A stretch of DNA of 64,000 nt. Origin: Molanna angustata. Its lineage: Eukaryota; Arthropoda; Insecta; Trichoptera; Molannidae. The notes under the pieces are model-generated. The model worked only from the letters and a program-made list of their open reading frames with translations. It was not told the origin of the DNA and did no database searches. Position numbers and translations under genes: made by a program. Where the stretch lies: NCBI GenBank assembly GCA_963576475.1, contig OY754990.1:11587061-11651060 (forward strand), read 5' to 3'. Shown in pieces: positions 43,207-51,552 of this stretch; the stretch's first letter is position 1, and each line of letters starts with the position of its first letter.

Positions 43207-43337
43207 TGAAAGACGAAAGAACGGTGTATGGGGTGGAAGAAAAGATCAAGTTCCAGTTCAACTGTCGCAAGTGTACAAAAAGTTTCCTCACATTGGCCAC
43301 TCTCAGTTTGCATCACAAGACTCACCACAAGAAGCAG
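43207..43337 (+). CDS. Zinc-finger protein, exon 7 (finger exon B')
   Basis: Residues 1151-1194. The acceptor is ATGTTTCAG and the donor CAG|GTATTC, phase 1 in and 0 out. It encodes KDERTVYGVEEKIKFQFN, then a finger CRKC, FLTLATLSLHHKTH and HKKQ. It is the duplicate of exon 5. The first 41 bp differ clearly, while the remainder plus 58 bp of intron differs at one base. It is 11 kb from exon 6 because of the BEL/Pao and other insertions. Confidence 0.85.
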
Positions 43338-43887
43338 GTATTCTGACTACATATGACTATTAATAACTTGGCTAAGGAACGTTCTAAAATTTTAGAATTA
43401 AGGTCCTTTGAATTTCGTATTATGTAACTGACGTTGTACCTAAAACTAAATTCTACTAAATTAGTGCATATGTGTGATATATGTTCATAGATTTTTATAA
43501 TAATATACCTACTAGATGTAGTACTACGTGCAAAAAGTTAGTCATGGTATATCGCGCGTTTGACGTTTTGATTGGCAACATATTTCAGTTTTCCTTACAT
43601 TTCAACACATCCTAGATAACTGTTATCTAAATCTTAATAATCAAAATGTTTTTTAGACAAATAAATCCGAAAACAATTCACATTATTCGTTATTCTCTAT
43701 AGAAAAACAATGTGGTCTGGAACCAAAATGTCAAATATACCCCGGGAAAAATGCCTCACTTTGATTCATACAAAATTTGCTAACTACGACATCTAGTATA
43801 TTATAATAATTGTCTCAACAAAAATGCTAATTTAAGAAGTCATTCTTTTTGTAATTTTTTGAGTTCAAAATTATGTATTTTTTATAA

Positions 43888-44269
43888 TACCCCATATTCA
43901 GTAACTATTGTAACTAAATTAGGAACGTTCTAAAATTGTAGATTTTAGATTTACGGTATTATTTCAGCGTTACAAAATATAAACTTGGACTAAATGTAAT
44001 AGGAACGTACCTATTTTGGCAGGAACGTTCTTAAAAAGTTACTGAATCAGACATATTATGAATAATTATGAAAATGATGAAATTTTCACAATGATTCAAA
44101 ATACATCTAATTCAGTAACTTTTTAAGAATGTTCCGGCCAATATAGGTACGTTCTTATTCCATTTAGTGCAAGTTTATATAATATAACGCTGAAATACGA
44201 CCGTAAATCTAAAATCTACAATTTTAGTATGTTTCTATTTTAGTTACAATAGTTACTAAATACGGGGTA
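43888..44269. mobile_element. TA-flanked foldback MITE
   Basis: The ends TACCCCATATTCAGTAACTA and TAGTTACTAAATACGGGGTA are inverted repeats. The arms extend about 155 bp each (43888-44045 and 44114-44269), including AGAACGTTC-like and CTAAAATCTACAATTTTAG-type blocks. TA flanks suggest Tc1/mariner-type mobilisation. The TAC...GTA ends are compatible, but the superfamily is a guess. Confidence 0.68.
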
Positions 44270-44377
44270 ATGTAAAATATTTCTATTATGTAAGTTACAA
44301 GCTCTTTCAAAGAGCTATTGAATAAATGAACACCTCAGGGAAATAGGATTCGCAAAATCCTAGCAACGGATCCAGTA

Positions 44378-45687
44378 ATGCCCGAGTACATAAAAAGGCA
44401 AGACGGCAGCTGGACCACAAGCAGCTCTGAGACATTAGAGCTATTAACTAAGACACACTTTCCTGGATGTAAGCAGGAGTTGCCAAGAGCAACAAACCAA
44501 ACCAGGAAACAAAGAAGCGCCCAAAGACTTTTCAGTAAAGAAGCAATTTCTTGGGCTTTATTTGGGTTCGAACCTTACAAATCGCCAGGTCCGGATGGAA
44601 TCATACCGGCGGAACTACAGGCGGCCTCAGAGATTGTCATACCTTGGTTGGAGACAGTCTTTGAGGCATGTATAGAACTCTGTTATACCCCCAAAATATG
44701 GAGGGAAGTAAAAGTGGTGTTCATACCCAAAGGAGGTAAAACATCTAACGCTACAACCAAGGATTTCAGACCAATAAGTCTATCCTCGTTTGTCATGAAA
44801 ACGCTAGAGAGACTCATAGAGACACACATCAGGAGTAAAATTGAACCTTCAATGTGGTCAGAGTCCCAGCATGCATACAGTAAAGGGAAATCTGTTGAAA
44901 CAGCCCTACATACTCTAGTACAGAAAATTGAGAAATCGATGAAGTACAAAGAATATACATTGGTAGCCTTTCTAGATATAGAAGGAGCCTTTAATAATAT
45001 TAAATACGAAAAGATAGCTCAGTCCTTGGAGAAACTAGGGATAGAGACTTCGCTTACAGAGTTTATCGATCATATGCTGAGAAATAGGGTCATAAACTCG
45101 GAACTTGGAGGCTCAAAGATAAGAAGATACCCAGTGAAGGGTACACCCCAAGGGGGTGTTCTATCACCTCTTCTATGGAATTTAGCCTTAAACGAACTGT
45201 TGATGGAATTGGATAACATTGGCGTTACGGTAATCGCGTATGCGGACGACCTCGCCATAGCAGTGTCGGGGAAGATTCCCAACATACTCACATCTCTTTT
45301 ACAGAGAGCATTAGGTAGGATAACTCGATGGTGTAACAGCAGTGGGTTGGGAGTCAACCCAAGGAAAACGGAGTTAGTCCTATTCACAAATAAACGGGTA
45401 ATCCCGACCTTCACGTTGCCAACCCTGGAGGGAGTGACACTAGAGATCTCAGCCCAAGCTAAATATCTGGGACTAATTCTGGATAGGAAGCTGAACTGGA
45501 AGCCCAATATGCAGGAGAGAGTACGGAAAGCTACAAATGCGCTGTACACCTGCAAAAAGATCGTGGGAAAAAGCTGGGGAGTGCACCCGAAGATAACCCA
45601 CTGGATGTACAAGGCGGTCATAAGGCCAATCATGATGTATGGGGTGGTGGTATGGTGGCATTCCTTGAAAAAAGGGGCACACCTTAA
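44378..45687 (+). CDS. LINE reverse transcriptase, N-terminal part of interrupted ORF
   Basis: The frame is open from the truncation point at 44339. Motifs: SPGPDGIIPAELQ, FRPISLSSFVMKTLERLI, QHAYSKGKSVETAL, LVAFLDIEGAFNNI (catalytic Asp), GTPQGGVLSPLLWNLALNEL, VIAYADDLAI (YADD catalytic pair), LGVNPRKTELVLF, AKYLGLILDRKLNW and a thumb region to HSLKKGAHL. The predicted reading continues only 133 nt into the MITE and ends at a stop at 45818. Removing 45688-46309 and one TTAA copy (626 bp) puts the next part in the same frame. Confidence 0.9.
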
Positions 45688-46309
45688 CCGCTTAAGGACT
45701 ACGCCCGAGTATACTCGGGCGGCTATTATTTGCAAAAATTCCCACACCCGAGATAACTCGGGCAAAGTTTATCGGCAGAAAAGACCACTCACCACAAGAC
45801 CACAATATACTCGGGCGTAAATAAATACGATTTATGGTATGTGGAAGCGAGACAAAAGACAGCTGCGACGATTCAAACGATGTACCACCCCCCTATCTCC
45901 CAATTACCGCATACCCAAAGTACATCTTGTCATAATGCGATGTACTGTTATTACTTTTAGTACCGTCCAGTGTTTTGCGCAGTTAGGTCGTGTGTTTTAT
46001 ATTTGAATTACGTGATTCAATTTCGATTGATTGTATCGATAATATTTTATGTTTTTATAGACTTTTTTCCTTGATGATTCAGACTTTTTTGTATTTTTAA
46101 TTAATTATGATAAGTAAAAATTAATATTTTTTTCTGAATTTCTTTTATTTCTTAACCCACACTATGCACCATAATATCAAATTTCCGACCCATTCTGAGC
46201 CTGAAATGGCTTTTGTGATAGATATTTACGTTCATTAAATAAAATTCATTCATAAAAAAAAATGTGTTTTTTTTGCAATTTTTTTATTTTTTAATGATTA
46301 CTGAAGGGG
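45688..46309. mobile_element. TTAA-flanked piggyBac-like MITE
   Basis: 622 bp flanked by TTAA on both sides (45684-45687 and 46310-46313). The ends are short inverted relatives: left CCGCTTAAGG, right (reversed) CCCCTTCAGT. The left subterminal region has several CCCGAG/CTCGGG motifs, including the 20-bp palindrome CGCCCGAGTATACTCGGGCG at 45702-45721. TTAA targeting and precise frame consequences fit piggyBac-type elements. It has no transposase. Confidence 0.75.
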
Positions 46310-46313
46310 TTAA

Positions 46314-47493
46314 GGAGCTGGCAAAAGTTCAAAGACTAGCTGAAGTGACAATCACTGGCTGTCTAAGAACTACACCAACTAAAGCTCTTGACACCATCCT
46401 GCACCTGATTCCGCTTGACCTCCTTGGGAAACAAATGGCGGCAAACGCTGCCCTAAGAATGAATAATGTTAACCCTTGGAAGGGGACTCATATTGGGCAC
46501 TCCATGATTCTTCAGGAGTACAAACAACCATCCGAAGGTATTGACCACACCATTCCCAAACCCTTCTTCGAGAATGGGTTCTCCACCCAAATCCCCTCGA
46601 GGGAGATGTGGAAGGAGAACGCAATTCACCATGGTGAGGCCCAGATGGTGATATACACAGATGGGTCGAAACTGGACGGAAGGGTGGGTGGAGGGGTATT
46701 TTCGGAGCAACCAAATATCAATATCTCATTCAGGTTGCCAGACCACTGCAGTGTTTTTCAGGCAGAGATCCTGGCGATTCAAGAAGCAATAGGATGGATA
46801 CAAAGGGCCGCAATGCAAGGCAGCGAAGTCCGTATCCTCACAGACAGCCAAGCAGCGATCAAGGCTCTGCGAGGCGCATTAACGACCTCTAAAGTTGCCC
46901 TGAACTGCCGCATAGCATTAAACAAAGCAGCCGAGCGGTTTAACATACTTGTTATGTGGGTACCAGGTCACAATGATATAACAGGTAACTGTAAGGCAGA
47001 TGAACTGGCCAGGGCAGGTACCCTGTTACCTTTAGAAACAATAAATCATCGACCCGGGGTTCCCATGGCAACATGTAAACTCCGGGTCGATGAGAAAACG
47101 ATAACTCGTGCCAATCAAAGATGGTCTGAAGAAAGCACGTGTGCCATTGCCAAACAAACATGGCCAAAATACGATCTCAAAAGAACAAGGGAGATGCTCT
47201 CGTTCAGAAGGGACTCACTAGCCAGAGTCACATCGGTATTAACAGGGCACTGGCTCATAGGAAAACATGCCAGAAGGCTTGGCTTAGAGGCATTTGATTA
47301 TTGCAGAGCATGCCAAGACGAAGAGGAAGAAGAGACGGTAGTCCACTTCCTCTGTCAATGCCCTGCTCTCTCCAGAAATAGGAGAAAATTCTTGGGAAGT
47401 TTCTTCTACGATGACCTGATGGACATAGCGTATGCTGACATTAGCGACGTTCTGACATTTATTAACCACTCAGGCTGGTTCAATGTGGTTTAG
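46314..47493 (+). CDS. LINE C-terminal part: RNase H and CCHC finger
   Basis: It continues the interrupted LINE ORF (KELAKVQRLAEVTITGCLRT). RNase H residues are visible: YTDGSKLDGRVGGG, QAEILAIQEA, RILTDSQAAIKAL and VMWVPGHNDITGNCKADELA (catalytic D-E-D-D with the adjacent His). A C-terminal zinc finger DYCRACQDEEEEETVVHFLC follows, ending ...NHSGWFNVV at 47493. The 3' UTR (CCAACCGGCCTAAGTGTGTT) and poly-A follow. Confidence 0.9.
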
Positions 47494-47669
47494 TGAAGGG
47501 GAAGGACAACCCCACTGTGGTATCACAAAGGGCCAACCGGCCTAAGTGTGTTCTCCTTGGAGAGCTGCCACTCAAAAAAAAAAAAAAAAAATGAACACCT
47601 CAGCACAGAATCCAGTATGATGTGATCATTATATCATCACAATCACACATAATATATTGTCTGTTTCAG

Positions 47670-47987
47670 GTGAAGAAAGTAAAGTTTCCCTGCGAACGTT
47701 GCAAGGAGACATTCCCGACACGGAGCGAGCTGTCTTCGCATCGGCGGCTCCACTGTCGGGGGGTGTTGCACCACTACTCGGCCAGCTACATACTGCACCG
47801 CTCACACCGCAGAAAGAAGGCGGACAGGGACTGCTCGGAGAGCAGACCACCGCCGCTAGTCAAGTGCGACGTGTGCGGGAAGGAATATGCAACCAACAGA
47901 CTGATGGAGGAGCACCGCGACACCACACATCCCTTCCTGACCTTCAGCAAAGATGGCGCCACGGAAACTAGAATATTTTTCAAATAG
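47670..47987 (+). CDS. Zinc-finger protein, exon 8 (fingers 7-8, C-terminus)
   Basis: Residues 1195-1299 and a TAG stop at 47985. The acceptor is TTGTCTGTTTCAG, phase 0. Finger 7 is FPCERCKETFPTRSELSSHR with RLH completing it. A basic linker follows (YILHRSHRRKKADRD), then finger 8 VKCDVCGKEYATNRLMEEHR with DTTH. The tail THPFLTFSKDGATETRIFFK is the natural end of the open frame. I see no good donor after finger 8, so this is taken as the last exon. The 3' UTR is interrupted at 47993 by a T-run and a GTGGCAGTTCCTAAATGACA stub resembling the 3' end of the neighbouring LINE, inverted. Confidence 0.85.
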   Translation: MKKVKFPCERCKETFPTRSELSSHRRLHCRGVLHHYSASYILHRSHRRKKADRDCSESRPPPLVKCDVCGKEYATNRLMEEHRDTTHPFLTFSKDGATETRIFFK

Positions 47988-48108
47988 ACTGTATTTTTTT
48001 TTGTGTCGTGGCAGTTCCTAAATGACAACACACTTGTAATGCATTCCACATAATTACTCCTTTGGTGTTTTCGTGTTGGTAAGCTTGCATAGTTGACAAT
48101 TGGGCGAA

Positions 48109-48280
48109 TTTAGATCTACAGAGTTGCAAACATTTAGATCTACAGAGTTGCAAACATTTTGATCTACAGAGTTGCAAACATTTTGATCTACAGAGTTGCA
48201 AACATTTTGATCTACAGAGTTGCAAACATTTAGATCTACAGAGTTGCAAACATTTAGATCTACAGATTTGCAAACATTTT
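48109..48280. repeat. 24-bp tandem repeat, 7 copies
   Basis: Unit TTTAGATCTACAGAGTTGCA plus AACA with an A/T variant (TTTAGATC or TTTTGATC). The minus strand reads in frame as an eight-residue CRSKCLQL repeat, an artefact of the 24-bp period. Confidence 0.93.
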
Positions 48281-48354
48281 GAATATTTCGCTACTCTGTA
48301 AATTCACGGAGACTCGTTTAATTCAAATATTTTTATGGTAAAATATTCGATTTG

Positions 48355-48460
48355 CATACACATTGGTACAAGTATGTAAACAAGCTAAAAATGAATTAAT
48401 AATTCTGGCGCGGTTCAGGGGAGACATCTATGCGGAAGCATTGTCACCTCATGTATAAGT
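48355..48460. repeat. Dispersed repeat shared with 61938-62037
   Basis: TACACATTGGTACAAGTATG, TAAACAAGCTAAAAATGAAT and GTTCAGGGGAGACATCTATG are shared in order with 61938-62037, with a few differences. The repeat type is unknown. Confidence 0.65.
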
Positions 48461-48545
48461 AGCTTTCATTGTTTACAAATGGAGATAAGTAATGGACTTG
48501 GAAATAATTACACTAGGTATTTTTTAATCAAACAAAAATGATTAT

Positions 48546-48958
48546 ATTTCTACATATATACATACCATCACGCTTTATCCCTACTTGGGGTAGGTAGAGA
48601 GGACCGAACGCCAGACACCTCTAGCTTGACATACATATTTTGCCTTATTTACATCCATGCATCGCGTCATACATGCTCTCCTATTATTCTGACTTGGTAT
48701 ATTACCATCTTTCAAAATCTCATTTATATGATCATGGCAACTCATTCTCGGGCGGCCACGACCTCTCATTCCACTCTTTTCAGCCTTGTATACTTTCTTT
48801 GTCAGGTGCTCATCGTTCATTCTCTCCACATGTCCGAACCATCGTAGTGTATTTACTTTCATTCTACTCACAATATCTCTTTCAATCTTACATTCTCGTC
48901 TGATGTCCACATTCCTTAACCTATCATAGATCGTTCTACCACACATTCGACTTAGGGA
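48546..48958 (-). mobile_element. RTE-like LINE 3' fragment (family 1)
   Basis: The minus frame 48581-48946 (121 residues) reads CGRTIYDRLRNVDIRRECKI, VSRMKVNTLRWFGHVERMND, HLTKKVYKAEKSGMRGRGRP, and CMTRCMDVNKAKYVCQ to the end. Frame intact, 5' truncated. It abuts the hammerhead-like motif at 48960. Confidence 0.82.
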
Positions 48959-49000
48959 CGACCAGTTGATAAGGGCCTATTCAGCCAAAACGGTCGTCCT
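48958..49000 (+). ncRNA. Hammerhead-ribozyme-like motif, third copy
   Basis: GACCAGTTGATAAGGGCC, then CTATTCAGCC, then AAAACGGTCGTCC. Same order as 28137-28194, but the GAAA is AAAA and stem I has lost its partner (CCTATTATAAGG follows). The downstream TTTGATTTAAAATACC and GGAGTTCTACACATTAAAAA match the flank of the 28-kb copy, so it belongs to the same element. Confidence 0.4.
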
Positions 49001-49234
49001 ATTATAAGGGAAATATATATGAAGAAACATAATTATTTTTGTTTGATTTAAAATACCTAGTGTAATGGAGTTCTACACATTAAAAACCGTCAGTATTGAC
49101 AAATTAAAAAATATTGGAAATAATTTTCGTTGTTTTTAATAGATGGCGATGATGTTCCCAAGCTTATTTTCTAGTGATATGTTTTTTCAACTTTGTAACA
49201 CATGTAGAATTTTCAAAAATTGGATCGATAAGAG

Positions 49235-49410
49235 GATTTTTAGATGGGTCGAGGGCAGAGCGGATAGCGTACTGGGTTAGTAATCCAGTGTTCGCAAGTT
49301 TGAATCCTGCCACGACCAATTTCGTTCACAAGCATATGATTGATTTAGGTAACATATGAGAATGTATGTGTTAATTGTTACAAGAACGTATTCATTCTTT
49401 TAAAAACAAA
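49235..49410 (+). mobile_element. tRNA-headed SINE, near-complete copy
   Basis: GGGTCGAGGGCAGAGCGGAT start, CTGGGTTAGTAATCCAG anticodon-like arm, B box GTTTGAATCC, then CGACCAATTTCGTTCAC and an A-rich end near 49405. It is more diverged than the 32226-32403 copy and carries an internal deletion in the body. Confidence 0.75.
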
Positions 49411-49453
49411 CTCAAAAAATAGTCATCACCATAAAATGCCATTCCATAACAAT

Positions 49454-50116
49454 GGTCCGAATGCAGAGTCCGACCTAAATACTAAATTCTAAATACTAAC
49501 CATGTTTTCATTGCACAGTCACTTACTTAAGTTAGGAGATCACGTGGCTTCCTAACTGGAGGATGCTACCAAGTTCACGTATGAGACATTGCACTGCAGA
49601 GACATATCTAAATACTTGCATGCACATCGGTGTAAACTAACATTTGCGAATTGTCAAAAAGTAAGTTTGATAGCGAGGAACCTTACGAGTGGTTTAATAC
49701 TAAAATACGAGATGTTTTCGGTGGATGATGATTTTATCGAATTCCTTGAATATGTATTTGGTAATTTTGTCAAATCAAATACCAAACAGAGTATTCAGCG
49801 ATCCATACGAGATGCCGAAAATTCGCTGGAATTTCAGAAAAATCGCAACATCGAACTGTCAGTGTGATCATGGTTACATGTGTTTTAGTTGTTATTACAA
49901 AAAAAACATTTTAAACGTCAATCTAAACCCATAGAAAACTATCTATCTCTTTTCTTCATACATAATAATGTGCAATGCTACGCCATCGACCTTAAGTTTG
50001 GTGTAGTATTTAGTTAGTGATGACTCTGCAATGCAATTGCTAACTTAAGAATACTAAATACTCCAGTGAGGTTAGGAGTAAGTATTTAAGTACCTAGGAC
50101 TCTGCATTCGGGTCAA
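49454..50116. mobile_element. TIR element with a small ORF
   Basis: The ends are inverted: GTCCGAATGCAGAGTCC at left and GGACTCTGCATTCGGGTC-like at right (50097-50114). They are followed inward by AAATACT and CCTAACC blocks on both sides. It contains a 92-codon plus frame at 49589-49867 (starts MHCRDISKYLHAHRC) without recognisable domains. The target duplication is not resolved. Confidence 0.55.
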
Positions 50117-50279
50117 TAAGTAGCTTGAATGTAGATCATTATTCTTGTCTCACATACACAGGAGGAATGTTGTATGTTGTGTAAAAATTATGTTCACACT
50201 AATATATTTAATTGTCTCCGTGTGCTGTGAAAAGTAAAAATATTGTAATTTTAGTGAAAATCAGTGGTGATATTTTATT

Positions 50280-50424
50280 TATTTATAGTTGTAATTCAGG
50301 AAACTAACAGTTACTATGTCAAATATTAATTTAACACAATAACGAGTTGAAATATTCTGTAGGCTCATCGAACCCGGCACCTCTGTCTCAGCAGTCAAAT
50401 AACTAACCAACTGAGTCAGTTCGT
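50280..50424 (-). mobile_element. tRNA-derived SINE-like element
   Basis: The minus strand has an A-box-like GACTCAGTTGGTTAG and a B box GGGTTCGATGAG about 35 nt later. A body and an AAATAAATAAA tail end near 50280. The anticodon region does not fold cleanly, so it is not called a tRNA gene. Confidence 0.5.
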
Positions 50425-50731
50425 TTTCACAGCATCTTTATCAATATATTTTTTATATATTGATAAAGATTTATTCTATTTTTTCAGCAAATAATATAGA
50501 GCAATTTTTAATTGTGACACAGGTTTCAATCTTCCAGTCTGGATCAGTTTGACAATAAATATCATTCAAGTCCCCACCAGGTGGCAACTTGTTATTGGGG
50601 GCGTGTTAAATAAATTTATCACTCCTTCCTCAGGTTTTTCCACAAAAAAACAACTAAATATCAGGTTATTTTATAAGTCATAAAATTTGCAATTTACTAC
50701 TTATTTTAAAATATAATACTTATATTTTTTT

Positions 50732-51268
50732 ACTTTACGTGCTAGCGTAACGTTCACCATTAAATGTCTTAGAGTGGAACTCCTTGAACGGGTTTGTAAA
50801 TTTTGAAAGTTGTATATAATATATATTAAACTTTGACAGAAACATTTCACTAGGAAATAACGCTTCTATGTGGTTGCCATCTATTGAGGAATATTCAAAC
50901 TAATATGTGTTATCATTTTGAGTAGAAACCTAGCGAACTGTCATTACCAGTCTTCGTTCAAAAGCCTGGTTATTTGGACCACAAATGTCACTGTGGATCT
51001 AACAAATTAGACAAGTACGTTTTTATTGAAAAAACGTCAAGATGTATTATATCTTTTTCGACTTGTTCAATACAAGGTTTCAATTTGGACATTATACGCT
51101 GTCATGGCGTTTCTAATGTGATAGAGAAGTATTTTGCATTGAACACATGCTTAGGTATATATGATTTTTATGAGTTTAATATATATACAACTTTCAAAGT
51201 TTACAAACCCGTTCAAGGAGTTCCACTCTAAGACATTTAATGGTGAACGTTACGCTAGCACGTAAAGT
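50732..51268. mobile_element. Element with 87-bp terminal inverted repeats
   Basis: Arms 50732-50818 and 51182-51268 are reverse complements with one mismatch by eye (ACTTTACGTGCTAGCGTAAC outermost). The 363-bp interior has an 85-codon frame at 50974-51231 that runs into the right arm and has no known domain. The outer flank (GTGATCACTAAAACCAGCCG, ATGACAG) resembles the CAATAGAGA repeat family, so this may be an internal derivative of that family. Confidence 0.75.
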
Positions 51269-51552
51269 GATCACTAAAACCAGCCGATGACAGTTCGTAA
51301 GCCATATAGGAATGTCTTGGAGCTTCATCCATACCTACCTCCCTTTCAACTATACTGAGATGTAGTATCAATACCTACTCCAAATTCGATAAGTCAGAAT
51401 AGAAGTAGACGACTTTCGTAAACCTCTGCGAGTTTCAAGTGGCGACTGGCGAGCGCAGATGGTTTGTTTATCTTATGTGACACAAACATGTTGAAACACG
51501 CAAGCAGTGCTTGGATGCATGCGCCATGTTTATGTAAAATATATAAATAAGA

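Larger units (their letters stand above)
44339..47590 (+). mobile_element. I/R1-group LINE, 5'-truncated, with RT and RNase H
   Basis: A 13-bp target duplication ATGAACACCTCAG flanks it (44326-44338 and 47591-47603), and it ends in poly-A. It encodes RT, then RNase H, then a CCHC finger, a layout seen in the I/R1/LOA groups. The endonuclease and ORF1 are missing by 5' truncation. A TTAA-flanked MITE splits the ORF at 45688-46309. Located in intron 7 of the zinc-finger gene, same orientation. Related 3' stubs are at 16446, 23611 and possibly 47993. Confidence 0.9.
18037..47987 (+). other. C2H2 zinc-finger gene, spliced model (8 coding exons)
   Basis: Coding exons: 18092-19414, 22259-23593, 24916-25302, 26703-26838, 29601-29737, 31947-32079, 43207-43337 and 47670-47987. 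All introns are GT-AG and all junction phases agree (0, 0, 0, 1, 0, 1, 0). They give 3897 coding nt plus stop, or 1299 residues. The N-terminal 840 residues are acidic and repetitive. Eight C2H2-type fingers follow, at about 851, 912, 940, 985, 1078, 1166, 1200 and 1262. A PKKKVK nuclear-signal-like motif spans the exon 2/3 junction. This implies a nuclear DNA-binding protein, probably a transcription or chromatin factor. No ZAD, BTB or SET domain is seen, and I cannot name an orthologue. The introns are packed with transposons. Confidence 0.8.

Noticed and set aside
45070..45765. Minus-strand 231-codon ORF
   Set aside because: Antisense of the LINE RT domain. No motif of its own.
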